64,000 nt of DNA from an uncultured Luteimonas sp. (GCA_938008415.1 CALLKI010000019.1:1-64000); one strand, 5' to 3'. Counted from the first letter of the stretch, positions 39,011-48,873 are shown. Numbers and translations are program-made. Notes: generated from the sequence alone by a model not told the origin.

Positions 39011-41032
39011 ATGAGTACCGTCATCGACACCATCAGCGGCAAGGGCCACAAGCTGGGCACCAACTTCTGGGTGACGGCCCTGGTCGTGATGCTGGTGGTC
39101 TTCGGCGCCAACACCGGTTACGCCGGCTGGAAGGCGGCGCGGCTGGGCGGTGCCAGTTCCGCCGCCTCGAACCTGCAGGTGAACTCGCAGCGGCTGGCCA
39201 ACCAGGGCCGCGAGGCGGTGGCCGGCAACGCCGACGCCTTCGCCGCGTTCAAGGCCACCAAGGCGCAGATCGACGCCGACGTGCGGCTGCTCAACGACAG
39301 CTTCGGCAGCGTCGCCGGCGTGGCCGGCCCGATCGCCACCGTCACCCGGACCTGGGAACCGCTGGCGAAGAGTGCCGAGCAGGTGATCGCCAGCGAGCAG
39401 GCCGTGGCCGCGTTCTCCGGCAACGCCTCGCGCTTCATCCAGGCGGTGCCGCAGCTCCAGGCGCAGCTGGACGAGGTGGTGCGCGCGATGTCGGCGAGCG
39501 GCTCCCCGGCCTCGCAGGTCTACATCGCGCTGCGCCAGGTGGTGCTGGCCGGCAACATGGCCCGCCGCGTGGCCGAGATCCAGGCCGGCGGCAGCGGCGC
39601 CGCGATCGCCGGCGAGGCGCTGGCGCGTGACGCGGGCGTGTTCGAGCAGGTGCTGGCCGGCCTGAAGTCCGGCGACCCGGCGATGAACGTGCAGGCGCTG
39701 GTCAACGGCGGCGCGATCTCCGCCCTGAACCAGGCCACGACGCAGTGGGAGGGCATGAAGCAGGACCTCGACGCGATCCTCTCCAGCTCCGACGCGCTGT
39801 TCCGCGCGCAGGCGTCCGCGGCCACGCTGACCGAAGGCTCGGACAAGCTGCTGGCCGACAGCCAGGCCCTGTTCTCCGCGTTCACCGCGTTCGGTTCGCT
39901 CAAGGACACCAGCCTGCTCGGCAACATCTGGATCAGCATCGCCAGCGGCCTGCTCGCGATCATCGCGATCGCCGGCCTGCTGTGGTCGCTCAACCGCGCG
40001 CAGCGCGAGCGGCTGGCCGCCACCACCGAGCTGAACAACCGCAACCAGGAGGCGATCATGCGCCTGCTGGACGAGATGGGCTCGCTCGCGGAAGGCGACC
40101 TGACGGTGAAGGCGACGGTGACCGAGGACATGACCGGCGCGATCGCCGACTCGATCAACTTCGCGGTCGAGCAGCTGCGCAGCCTGGTGCAGACGATCAA
40201 CGACACCTCGGTGCAGGTCGCCGCCAGCGCGCAGGAGACGCAGGCCACGGCGATGCACCTGGCCGAGGCCGCCGAGCACCAGGCGCGCGAGATCAACTCG
40301 GCCACCGAGCGCATCAACGAGATCGCGGCGAGCATCGAGGAGGTGTCGCGCAACTCCGCCGAGTCGGCCGAGGTGGCGCAGCGCTCGGTGCAGATCGCGA
40401 CCAAGGGCGCCGGCGTGGTGCGCGAGACGATCGCGGGCATGGACTCGATCCGCGACCAGATCCAGGAGACCTCGAAGCGGATCAAGCGGCTGGGCGAAAG
40501 CTCGCAGGAGATCGGTTCGATCGTGGAGCTGATCAACGACATCTCGGAGCAGACGAACATCCTGGCGCTGAACGCGGCCATCCAGGCGGCTTCGGCCGGC
40601 GAGGCGGGCAGGGGCTTCGCGGTGGTGGCGGACGAAGTGCAGCGACTGGCCGAGCGCGCGTCCAACGCGACCAAGCGTATCGAACAGCTGGTGCAGACCA
40701 TCCAGGCCGACACCAACGAGGCGGTCAGTTCGATGGAGCAGACGACCGCGGAGGTGGTCGCCGGTGCCCGGCTGGCCGAGGACGCGGGGACCGCGCTGGG
40801 CGAGATCGAAAAAGTGTCGTCCGACCTGTCCGCGCTCATCCAGAACATCTCGCAGGCGGCGCAGCAGCAGGCCGGCGCGGCGGCGAACATCACCCAGACG
40901 ATGAACACCATCCAGCAGATCACCTCGCAGACCTCGCAGGGCGCGAACCAGACCGCCGAGTCGATCGGCAACCTGGCGCAGCTGGCGGCGGACCTGCGCC
41001 GCTCCGTGGCGGACTTCAAGCTGCCGGCCTGA
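39011..41032 (+). CDS. pilJ: Type IV pilus chemoreceptor PilJ
   Basis: 673 residues from the ATG at 39011, chosen for its AGGGGAA ribosome site (an in-frame ATG at 38990 is possible). A first membrane helix (NFWVTALVVMLVVFGANTGYA, about 17-38), a helical PilJ-type periplasmic sensor (about 40-305), a second helix (ISIASGLLAIIAIAGLLWSL, about 308-328), HAMP-like linker, and an MCP signalling domain with the hairpin tip EQTNILALNAAIQAASAGEA. PilJ senses pilin/surface contact and drives ChpA. The next gene is chpA; the methyltransferase gene pilK, found here in Pseudomonas, is absent. Confidence 0.95.
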   Translation: MSTVIDTISGKGHKLGTNFWVTALVVMLVVFGANTGYAGWKAARLGGASSAASNLQVNSQRLANQGREAVAGNADAFAAFKATKAQIDADVRLLNDSFGSVAGVAGPIATVTRTWEPLAKSAEQVIASEQAVAAFSGNASRFIQAVPQLQAQLDEVVRAMSASGSPASQVYIALRQVVLAGNMARRVAEIQAGGSGAAIAGEALARDAGVFEQVLAGLKSGDPAMNVQALVNGGAISALNQATTQWEGMKQDLDAILSSSDALFRAQASAATLTEGSDKLLADSQALFSAFTAFGSLKDTSLLGNIWISIASGLLAIIAIAGLLWSLNRAQRERLAATTELNNRNQEAIMRLLDEMGSLAEGDLTVKATVTEDMTGAIADSINFAVEQLRSLVQTINDTSVQVAASAQETQATAMHLAEAAEHQAREINSATERINEIAASIEEVSRNSAESAEVAQRSVQIATKGAGVVRETIAGMDSIRDQIQETSKRIKRLGESSQEIGSIVELINDISEQTNILALNAAIQAASAGEAGRGFAVVADEVQRLAERASNATKRIEQLVQTIQADTNEAVSSMEQTTAEVVAGARLAEDAGTALGEIEKVSSDLSALIQNISQAAQQQAGAAANITQTMNTIQQITSQTSQGANQTAESIGNLAQLAADLRRSVADFKLPA

Positions 41033-41055
41033 GGCCCCGGGGGACTGGACGACCG

Positions 41056-41115
41056 ATGAACCGGACCGCCGCCGGCCACCGCTGGACGCACGCCATCGCA
41101 GGGGGGATGCGATGA
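41056..41115 (+). CDS. Possible 19-residue leader ORF overlapping chpA start
   Basis: A 20-codon frame (ATG 41056 to TGA 41113-41115) begins after GGGGGACTGG and ends in an ATGA overlap with the chpA start. It could couple chpA translation to pilJ, or be chance. chpA also has its own AGGGGGG ribosome site inside this frame. No conserved peptide feature is visible. Confidence 0.25.
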   Translation: MNRTAAGHRWTHAIAGGMR

Positions 41116-44100
41116 CCCCGGTGCTGCGCGAGGCGATCGAATACACCACGCTGGGCTGGGTGAAGCCCGAGCTCGACGAGACCCTGCGCCAGGCCAAGCT
41201 GGAGCTGGAGGGGTTCGTCGAGGACCCGGCCGACACCGGCCGCATGCACCTGTGCGCGGGGTTCCTGCACCAGGTGCAGGGCACGCTGCGCATGCTCGAG
41301 CTCTATGCCCCGGCGATGGTCGCCGAGGAGATGGAACTGCTGGCCAGGGCGCTGCAGGAAGGGCGCGTGCCGGACCGCGACGCCGCCTGCGCGGCGCTGA
41401 TGCGCGGCGTGGTGCTGCTGCCCGACTACCTCGAGCGCCTGCAGAGCGGCCACAAGGACATCCCGATCGTCCTGCTGCCGCTGCTCAACGAGCTGCGCAG
41501 CGCGCGTGGCGAGGAAGGGCTGAGCGAGAGCGTGCTGTTCGCCCCGGACCTCGACCGCCCATTGCCGGCCTCGGTGCCGCCCGCGCCCGCCGCCACCACC
41601 CCCGGGTACCACGGGGCGGTGGCGCCGCAGCTGTTGGCGCTGCGCGAGGCGCTTGCGTCCTGGCGTGAACCCGAGGTCCCGCCGCATCCGTTGCTCGCCA
41701 CGGCGATCGACGCCCTCCTGCCGCACGTGCATCCCCTGTCGGTGCGGCGGATGCTGTGGGTGGCCTCACGCGTGCTGCAGGCGATGGCCGATGGCACGCT
41801 GCCGTCCTCGGCGGCGCTGCGCAGCATCTTCGCCAGCGTCGAGCGCGAGACGCGGCGGGCGTTCGAGGACGGGTTTGGCATCCCCAGCACGGAGTCGGCG
41901 CTGGAACCGACCCGGCAATTGCTGTACCACGTCGCGCACTCGGATGCCCGCCATCCGGCGCTGGACGAGCTGCGCGAGACCTTCGACCTGGCCTCCGGCA
42001 CGCCCACCCAGTCGGAGCTGGAGCATGCGCGCGGCAGCCTCAGCGGCCGCAACCGCGCCCTGCTCGGGACCGTCGCCGCGGCAGTGAAGGAGGACCTGCT
42101 GCGGGTGAAGGACGCGCTGGACCTGCACCTGCGCACCGGCGACGGCGACGTCTCCACGTTGCAGCCGCAGGTGGAGGTGCTGGGCCGCGTCGCCGACACC
42201 CTCGGCATGCTCGGCCTCGGGGTCGCGCGCAACGTGGTGCAGCAGCAGCGCGACACGCTGCAGTCGATCGTCGACAGCAGGTTGCCGGTGAGCGAGGACA
42301 CGCTGCTCGACGTTGCCGGCGCGCTGCTCTACGTGGAAGCCACGCTCGACGACCAGGTGGAGCGCCTGGGCGCGGGCGACGGGGAGGCCGGGCAGGACGA
42401 CCTGTCCGGCGGCGAGGCGCACCGCCTGCTGGAAGCCATCGTGCGCGAGGCGATCGCCAACTTCGCCAACGCGCGGCAGGCGCTGGTCGCGTTCATCGAG
42501 ACCAGCTGGGACCACTCGCAGCTCGAGGACGTGCCGCGGCTGCTCAACGAGGTCGCCGGCGCCCTGAGGATGCTGGAGCTGCCGCTCGCGGCCGACTACG
42601 TGACCGCGGTGGAACGGTTCACCCGCAGCGAGCTGCTGGCCCGCCGGCGCGTTCCGAATGGCCGCCAGCTCGACACGCTGGCCGACGCACTGGCCAGCCT
42701 CGAGTACTACCTCGAGGCGCTGCGCGAACAGCGCGCCAACCGTGACGAGATCCTCGACATCACCCGCAACAGCCTCGAGGCGCTCGGCTACTGGCCGCTG
42801 CCGGAACCGGTGGCGCCGGCGGTGGTCGAGACCATTGCGGCGCCGGCCGAGGCGTTCGCGGTTCCTGCCCAGGGCCAGGCCGCGGAGGAAGAAATTCCTG
42901 CGGAGGGCGGTGCCACCGCCGAAGCGGCCACGCCTGCCACGGCTGGCCTCGCGCCGGCGCAGGAGGAAGCTGCCGCCGGATCCGTACCGACGGAAGCGCC
43001 TGCGGCGACTCCCGCGCCCGCGGTTCCCGCGCAGGCCACGGCGACGGCCGTCGCCGGCGGTTTCGAGAACACCGGCGACGAAATAGACGACGAGATCCGC
43101 GAGGTCTTCCTCGAGGAGTTCGCCGAGGAGATCGACAACCTCGACCGGCTGCTGCCGCCGTGGCGCGCGCAGCCCGACGACATGGAACGGCTGTTGCCGA
43201 TCCGCCGCGTCTTCCACACGCTCAAGGGCAGCGGCCGCCTGGTCGGTGCGCGCACCCTCGGCGAGTTCTGCTGGAAGATCGAGAACATGCTCAACCAGGT
43301 GCGCGACGGCAAGCGCCAGGCCAGCCCGGCCGTGGTCGCCGTCGTGGATCAGGCCTTCTACACCCTGCCGGAACTGCTGGCGGCGCTGCGCGGCAGCGCG
43401 CCGGTGACCAGCGACCTGGCCGCGATCCAGGAGGCCGCCGACCGCGTGGCCGCCGGCGACGACACCATGCCCGTGTTCGGTGCCGCGGTGACCGCGCAGG
43501 AAGGCGCCGCCGCGGTGATGGCGGCGGAGACCGTGCCGGCGAAGGTGGACGCGCTGCTGCTGGAGATCCTCGACGCCGAGGTCACCGGCCACCTCGCCAC
43601 GGTGGATGCCTGGCTCGCCGCCGCGCGCAATGGCGACGCCCGTGGCAGCGAGGCGCTGCTGCGCGCGCTGCACACCATGAACGGCGCCTTCGCGATGACC
43701 GAGGTGCCGGTGATCAACAGCGTGCTCGGGCCGGCGGAAGCCTATGCGCGGCGGCTGCTTGCCGCAGGGACGCCCGCGGGGGAAGAGGCGGTTTCCGCGA
43801 TCGCCGACCTGGCCGATGCGGTCAGGGCCACGCTCGCCGCGCTGCATGCGCCTTCGCCCGCGTTGCCGATGCGCGATGCGCTGGCGGCACGCCTGGCCGC
43901 ATTGCGTGACAGCCTGCCCGAGGTTCCGCCGCCATCGCTGGAGGACGAACCGGAACCCGAGACGATGCAGGAGGCAGAGGTCGCCGACATCGCGGTGGAG
44001 CCGGTCGAGGAGCCGCTGACCACGGACGACCTCTCCGCCTACGGCGACCTGATCGACATCCCCGCCCTGGGGGACTTCGCCGCCGTGGAGCAGTCCGTGG

Positions 44101-47100
44101 GCCAGACGGTGGAGGACGCCGGCTCCGCGGCGGAGCATCCGCAGACCGGACAGCCCAGCGCGGAACATGCGGAAGTTGCGGGTCCGGCGCAGCTGGAGGA
44201 GGACATCCTCGCCACGGAACGGGCGGAGGCGGAATGGCTCGAGGCCGAGCGCGCGGTGCAGGCCCGGCTGGAGGAGGAACTGCTCGAGGCCGAGCGCATC
44301 CGTTCCGAACACGGAGAGGCCGAACGCCTCGCCGCGGAGCGTGCCGAGGCGGAGCGCCTGGAGGCAGAACGTCGCGCGGCGGAAGAGGCCGCGCGTCTCG
44401 AGGAGGAGCGGCTTGCCGCCGAACGCGAAGCGCAGGCGCGGCTCGAGGCGGAACTGCTGGGAGCCGAACGCATCCGCTTCGAACGCGAGGAGGCCGAACG
44501 CCTCGCCGCGGTGCAGGCGGAAGCCGCGCGCCTGGAAGAAGAACGCCTGGAGGCCGAGCGCCGCGCGGCGGAGGAGGCCGCGCGTCTCGAGGAGGAGCGG
44601 CTGGCGGCCGAGCGCGCCGAGGCCGAACGTCTTGCCGCCGAACGTGCCGAAGCGGAGCGCCTGGAGGCGGAACGTCGCGCGGCGGAGGAGGCCGCGCGGC
44701 TCGAGGAGGAGCGGCTGGCGGCCGAGCGCGCCGAGGCCGAACGCCTTGCCGCGGAGCGTGCCGAGGCGGAGCGCCTGGAGGCGGAACGTCGCGCGGCGGA
44801 GGAGGCCGCGCGGCTCGAGGAGGAGCGGCTGGCGGCGGAACGCGCGGAAGCCGAACGTCCTGCCGTCGAACCTGCCGCCGTGGGACAGCCGGTGGCGCGC
44901 GTGTCCGCGCCTGCGCCGGCCGGGGATCCGGACGCGCCGCTGGACCTGACGGGCATCGACGAAGAGCTGCTCGACATCTTCGTCGAGGAGAGCATCGACC
45001 TGCTCGACCATGCCGACGGTCTGGTCGCGCGCCTGCACGATGCGCCGGGCGACCGCGAGCCGCTGGTCGGCCTGCAGCGCGACCTGCACACCATCAAGGG
45101 TGGCGCGCGCATGGCCGGCATGATGCCGATCGGCGAACTCGGCCACGCCATGGAAACCCTGCTGGAGGCGGTGGTCGAACAGCGGGTCGGGCTGGACCGC
45201 GACGGCGTGCGCCTGCTCGAGCGCGGCCTCGACCGGCTGCACGGGATGGTCACGCGCGTCGGCGCGCGCCAGGCCATCGGCCTGCCGCAGGCGCTGATCG
45301 ACGAGTTCAACGCGCTCGCGGCCGGCAGGCCCATGCCCGCACCGGCCGCGCCGGCGGAGCAGGTTCCCCCGGAGGCGGCCACGGCCGGGCCGGAACCGGC
45401 TCCGGCTCCTGCACCACAGGCGGAGCAGGCGCCCCAGGTGGATCTTTCGCCTCTGTCGAAGCCGATCGAGGTCGGCCTGCAGGCGGCGGACGATGCCGAC
45501 ATGCCGATGCGCGTGTCGCAGGAGCTGGTGCGCGTGCGCGCCGACCTGCTCGACCGGCTGGTCAACTACGCCGGCGAGGTCGCCATCTACCGCGCGCGCC
45601 TGGAGCAGCAGCTCGGTGCGTTCCGCGCGGCGATGAACGAGATGGAGCAGACCAACGCGCGCCTGCGCGACCAGCTCCGCCGCCTCGACATCGAGACCGA
45701 GGCGCAGATCATCGCCCGCTACCAGCGCGAGCATGACATCGCCGACAGCACGTTCGACCCGCTGGAGCTGGACCGCTTCTCCACGCTGCAGCAGCTGTCG
45801 CGCGCCCTGGCCGAGACCGCGGCCGACCTGGCCAGCCTGCAGGGCACGCTGGACGACCTGACCCGCCAGTACGAGACGCTGCTGTTGCAGCAGTCGAGGG
45901 TGAGCTCGGAGCTGCAGGAAGGCCTGATGCGCACGCGCATGGTGCCGTTCGACGCGCTGGTGCCGCGCCTGCGCCGCGTGGTGCGCCAGGCCGCCGCCGA
46001 GACCGGCAAGCAGGTGCAGCTGAAGATCGAGGGTGCGCAGGGCGAGCTCGACCGGCGCGTGCTGGAGCGCATGACCGCGCCGCTGGAGCACATGCTGCGC
46101 AACGCGGTCGCGCACGGCATCGAGGCGCCGGAGGAGCGCCGCCGCGCGGGCAAGCAGGAGGAAGGCACCATCCGCATCGCGGTCCGCCGCGAAGGCTCCG
46201 AAGTGGTGCTGGAGATCGGCGACGACGGCCGTGGCCTGGACCGTGCCGCGATCCGCAGGCGCGCGGAGGAACGCGGCCTGGTCCGCGCCGGCATGGCGCT
46301 CAGCGACGGCGACCTCGACGCGCTGATCTTTACCCCGGGCTTCACCACCGCCACCGAGGTCAGCCGGCTGGCCGGACGAGGCGTCGGCATGGACGTGGTC
46401 GCGAGCGAGGTGCGCCAGCTCGGCGGCCTGCTCGACACGCGAACCGAGCCCGGCAGGGGGACCACCTTCACCCTGCGCCTGCCGCAGACCCTCGCGGTCA
46501 CCCAGGCGGTGTTCCTGCGCATCGGCGAGACCACGTTCGCCGTGCCCATCGCCTCGGTGCGGGGCGTGGGCCGCATCGCGCGCGAGCGCTTCGACGAGGC
46601 GGGCGCCACCTACCTGTACGGCGGCGAGGAGTACACGCTGCACGACCTCGGCGGGCTGGTCGGCCAGGCCCCGGCGAAGGCGGAAGGACACCTGCAGGTC
46701 CCGCTGCTGCTGGTGCGCTCGGGCGACCTGCGCGTGGCGGTGGCGGTGGACGAGATCATCGGCAACCGCGAGATCGTGGTGAAGCCGGTCGGTCCGCAGG
46801 TGGCCTCGATCCCCGGCATCTTCGGCGCCACGATCATGGGTGACGGCCGCGTGGTCATCATCCTCGACGTCGCGCCGCTGGTGCGACGCCATGCGATGAA
46901 GCCGCGCGAGGAGGAAGTGGCCACGCAGGCGCCGGCCGAGCAGCGCCGCGTGCCGCTGGTGATGGTGGTGGACGACTCCGTGACCATGCGCAAGGTCACC
47001 AGCCGCGTGCTGGAGCGCCACAACTTCGAGGTGGTGACCGCGAAGGACGGCGTGGACGCGCTCGAGCGCATGGAGGAGCGCGTGCCCGACCTGGTGCTGC

Positions 47101-47330
47101 TCGACATCGAGATGCCGCGCATGGACGGTTACGAGCTTGCGTCGCACATGAAGCTCGACCCGCGCCTGCGCGACGTGCTGATCATGATGATCACCTCGCG
47201 TACCGGCGAGAAGCACCGCCAGCGCGCGTTCGACATCGGCGTCAACCGCTATCTGGGCAAGCCGTACCAGGAGAACGAGCTGATCCGGAACGTCTGTGAA
47301 CTCCTGAAAGTGAAGCCGGACAATGAATGA
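41112..47330 (+). CDS. chpA: Hybrid chemotaxis histidine kinase ChpA (PilL)
   Basis: 2072 residues. ChpA is the CheA-type kinase of the pilus chemosensory array and phosphorylates PilG and PilH. The N-terminal 600 residues hold degenerate HPt-like helices. Better HPt sites are FHTLKGSGRLVG (His702), a degenerate LHTMNGAFAM (His854) and LHTIKGGARMAGM (His1326). A Glu/Arg/Ala coiled coil at about 1030-1260 contains a 38-residue tandem repeat. Then come the dimerisation region (about 1475), HATPase (LRNAVAHGIEAPEERR, LEIGDDGRGLDR, GRGVGMDVVASEV), a CheW-like domain (about 1790-1930), and a C-terminal receiver with Asp1998 (VLLDIEMPRMDGYE). It is followed by chpB-like with an 8-base overlap. Confidence 0.95.
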   Translation: MTPVLREAIEYTTLGWVKPELDETLRQAKLELEGFVEDPADTGRMHLCAGFLHQVQGTLRMLELYAPAMVAEEMELLARALQEGRVPDRDAACAALMRGVVLLPDYLERLQSGHKDIPIVLLPLLNELRSARGEEGLSESVLFAPDLDRPLPASVPPAPAATTPGYHGAVAPQLLALREALASWREPEVPPHPLLATAIDALLPHVHPLSVRRMLWVASRVLQAMADGTLPSSAALRSIFASVERETRRAFEDGFGIPSTESALEPTRQLLYHVAHSDARHPALDELRETFDLASGTPTQSELEHARGSLSGRNRALLGTVAAAVKEDLLRVKDALDLHLRTGDGDVSTLQPQVEVLGRVADTLGMLGLGVARNVVQQQRDTLQSIVDSRLPVSEDTLLDVAGALLYVEATLDDQVERLGAGDGEAGQDDLSGGEAHRLLEAIVREAIANFANARQALVAFIETSWDHSQLEDVPRLLNEVAGALRMLELPLAADYVTAVERFTRSELLARRRVPNGRQLDTLADALASLEYYLEALREQRANRDEILDITRNSLEALGYWPLPEPVAPAVVETIAAPAEAFAVPAQGQAAEEEIPAEGGATAEAATPATAGLAPAQEEAAAGSVPTEAPAATPAPAVPAQATATAVAGGFENTGDEIDDEIREVFLEEFAEEIDNLDRLLPPWRAQPDDMERLLPIRRVFHTLKGSGRLVGARTLGEFCWKIENMLNQVRDGKRQASPAVVAVVDQAFYTLPELLAALRGSAPVTSDLAAIQEAADRVAAGDDTMPVFGAAVTAQEGAAAVMAAETVPAKVDALLLEILDAEVTGHLATVDAWLAAARNGDARGSEALLRALHTMNGAFAMTEVPVINSVLGPAEAYARRLLAAGTPAGEEAVSAIADLADAVRATLAALHAPSPALPMRDALAARLAALRDSLPEVPPPSLEDEPEPETMQEAEVADIAVEPVEEPLTTDDLSAYGDLIDIPALGDFAAVEQSVGQTVEDAGSAAEHPQTGQPSAEHAEVAGPAQLEEDILATERAEAEWLEAERAVQARLEEELLEAERIRSEHGEAERLAAERAEAERLEAERRAAEEAARLEEERLAAEREAQARLEAELLGAERIRFEREEAERLAAVQAEAARLEEERLEAERRAAEEAARLEEERLAAERAEAERLAAERAEAERLEAERRAAEEAARLEEERLAAERAEAERLAAERAEAERLEAERRAAEEAARLEEERLAAERAEAERPAVEPAAVGQPVARVSAPAPAGDPDAPLDLTGIDEELLDIFVEESIDLLDHADGLVARLHDAPGDREPLVGLQRDLHTIKGGARMAGMMPIGELGHAMETLLEAVVEQRVGLDRDGVRLLERGLDRLHGMVTRVGARQAIGLPQALIDEFNALAAGRPMPAPAAPAEQVPPEAATAGPEPAPAPAPQAEQAPQVDLSPLSKPIEVGLQAADDADMPMRVSQELVRVRADLLDRLVNYAGEVAIYRARLEQQLGAFRAAMNEMEQTNARLRDQLRRLDIETEAQIIARYQREHDIADSTFDPLELDRFSTLQQLSRALAETAADLASLQGTLDDLTRQYETLLLQQSRVSSELQEGLMRTRMVPFDALVPRLRRVVRQAAAETGKQVQLKIEGAQGELDRRVLERMTAPLEHMLRNAVAHGIEAPEERRRAGKQEEGTIRIAVRREGSEVVLEIGDDGRGLDRAAIRRRAEERGLVRAGMALSDGDLDALIFTPGFTTATEVSRLAGRGVGMDVVASEVRQLGGLLDTRTEPGRGTTFTLRLPQTLAVTQAVFLRIGETTFAVPIASVRGVGRIARERFDEAGATYLYGGEEYTLHDLGGLVGQAPAKAEGHLQVPLLLVRSGDLRVAVAVDEIIGNREIVVKPVGPQVASIPGIFGATIMGDGRVVIILDVAPLVRRHAMKPREEEVATQAPAEQRRVPLVMVVDDSVTMRKVTSRVLERHNFEVVTAKDGVDALERMEERVPDLVLLDIEMPRMDGYELASHMKLDPRLRDVLIMMITSRTGEKHRQRAFDIGVNRYLGKPYQENELIRNVCELLKVKPDNE
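44571..44872 (+). repeat. 114-bp tandem repeat inside chpA
   Basis: Units start at 44571, 44685 and 44799, a spacing of exactly 114 bases (38 codons). The first two are nearly identical and the third is complete for about 75 bases. They encode the coiled-coil unit beginning EEAARLEEERLAAERAEAER. A looser relative begins at 44382. Confidence 0.85.
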
Positions 47331-48873
47331 GGACAGCCTGCGGGTGGCATTGCTGGCGCGTGCCGGCGAGGCCTGCGATCGCATCGGCGAGGCGCTGCGT
47401 GAAGCCGGTGCCGACGTGGTCCTGGTCGCCGATCCGCTCGCGTCGTCCGAGTCCGCGGTGCGCCAGGCGCGCCCGCAGGCGATCATGGTCGCGCTGGAGC
47501 CGGCGGTCGAGGAGGTGCTCGAACGGTTCGATGCGCTGCTCACCGACCCGGAGTACATGGTGATCTTCGAGGAGGCCGAGCTCGCCGCGCAGCGGGCCGG
47601 CTGGGACGCCGCACGCTGGATCAGGCACCTTTCCGCCAAGCTGCACCGGCACAACGACGTGCTGCCGCCCGGAGCGGAATCGGACGACGACCTGCAGCCC
47701 TCGCCGGGACCGCTGCCGCCGCGCGTGGTCGAGGTCGATTTCGACGAGGCCATCGCCGCGTTCGCGGACGAGGCCCACGAGCGCGCCAGCGAGGTGCCCC
47801 GCGACGCCATCAGCGAGCCCCTGCCGCCGGAGGAACCGTCGTCCCCGTTCGACCCGGTGGCCTTCGAGGTCGCGGACATCCATGCCGTGGAGCGGGAAAC
47901 GCCGCTCCTGCGGCCCGGGGCGGAGCAAGCCCCCGCGCTGGTCGACGACCCGTTTGCCGTGGCGCCGGGCTGGTCCGGCGAAGCCGGCGAAGGCGCGGAA
48001 AGCCCCGATTCCGCGGCCGTGCCGTCCGTGGCGGAAGGTGGCCTGGCGCTCGTCGACGATCCATTCGTCGTGCCTGCCGACGGCCTCGTGGCCGACGGGG
48101 CGGCAGGGGCCGGCGGGGGTGATGCGCCCACGGAAAAGGCCGCGTCCAGCGTGGACGCGTTCGACACCGGTGGCCTGTCGCTGGCTCTGGACGACGGGCC
48201 GATCGAACAGGCCGGCCAGCGTCCGGCGAAGATTTCGCTGGAGGACCTGGAAAGCCGCATCGCCGGCCTGTCGCTGGCCGACGAGGACAGCTACGGCCAC
48301 GGTCCCGAACGCGGCGCGGTGCTGGTCGAGGCCGGACTCGGCGGGCCGGATGCCGTACGCCAGCTCCTGGCGGCCATCCCCGCGGAGTTTCCGCGTCCGG
48401 TGCTGGTGCGCCTGCAGCTCGACGGCGGCCGCTACGACCGGCTGGTGAAGCAGATGGAGCGCGTCTCGCAGCTGCCGGTGGCGCTGGCGGAAGACGGGGG
48501 CACGGCGGAGCGCGGGACGGTGTATTTCCTGCCGCCGGGGATCGGCCTGCGCCGCGAGCGCGGCGAACTGCGCTTCGATGCCTCCGCTGATGGCGAGGGG
48601 CCGCTGCCCCCGGCCCTGCCGCCCGCAGACAGTGCTGTGCTGCTGCTCAGCGGCGCTTCCAGGCGCGTGGCCGACGCGACCACCGCGGAGGGCTGGGACG
48701 CCGCGCTGGTCGCCGGGCAGTCGCCGGACAGCGCGTACGATCCCGACGCCGCGCTCGCCCTGCTTGAGCGCGGCGGGCGTGTCGGCGCGCCCGCCGAACT
48801 GGCCGCGATGCTGGTCGAGCGCTGGATGCCGCAGCACGCGATCGCTCCCGACATCGAGGATCCGCTGGCATGA
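47323..48873 (+). CDS. chpB: CheB-like protein of the Chp system with degenerate active site
   Basis: 516 residues overlapping the chpA end by 8 bases. The N-terminal 110 residues (VALLARAGEACDRIGEALREA, then GWDAARWIRHLSAKLHRHND) match the N-part of Chp-cluster CheB proteins. A Pro/Glu/Asp-rich linker covers about 125-320. The C-terminal part aligns with the CheB methylesterase fold, but the active-site strand reads EAGLGGPDAV (Gly338 where ASTGG carries Ser). The QHM His position reads RLQLDGG, and the GMGxDGA Asp block reads LLSGASRRVADATT. All three catalytic residues are therefore missing, and the protein is probably a structural or regulatory remnant. Confidence 0.82.
   Translation: MNEDSLRVALLARAGEACDRIGEALREAGADVVLVADPLASSESAVRQARPQAIMVALEPAVEEVLERFDALLTDPEYMVIFEEAELAAQRAGWDAARWIRHLSAKLHRHNDVLPPGAESDDDLQPSPGPLPPRVVEVDFDEAIAAFADEAHERASEVPRDAISEPLPPEEPSSPFDPVAFEVADIHAVERETPLLRPGAEQAPALVDDPFAVAPGWSGEAGEGAESPDSAAVPSVAEGGLALVDDPFVVPADGLVADGAAGAGGGDAPTEKAASSVDAFDTGGLSLALDDGPIEQAGQRPAKISLEDLESRIAGLSLADEDSYGHGPERGAVLVEAGLGGPDAVRQLLAAIPAEFPRPVLVRLQLDGGRYDRLVKQMERVSQLPVALAEDGGTAERGTVYFLPPGIGLRRERGELRFDASADGEGPLPPALPPADSAVLLLSGASRRVADATTAEGWDAALVAGQSPDSAYDPDAALALLERGGRVGAPAELAAMLVERWMPQHAIAPDIEDPLA

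Noticed and set aside
44190..44890. Repeats in chpA considered as a CRISPR array or mobile repeat
   Set aside because: Units are contiguous, a multiple of three long, lack spacers and encode a regular coiled coil.
41766..48260. Very long open frame (about 2160 codons) antisense to chpA and the chpB-like gene
   Set aside because: Shadow frame caused by high GC and third-position bias. Its translation is low-complexity Arg/Gly/His-rich with no domains, while the plus strand encodes recognisable Chp proteins.
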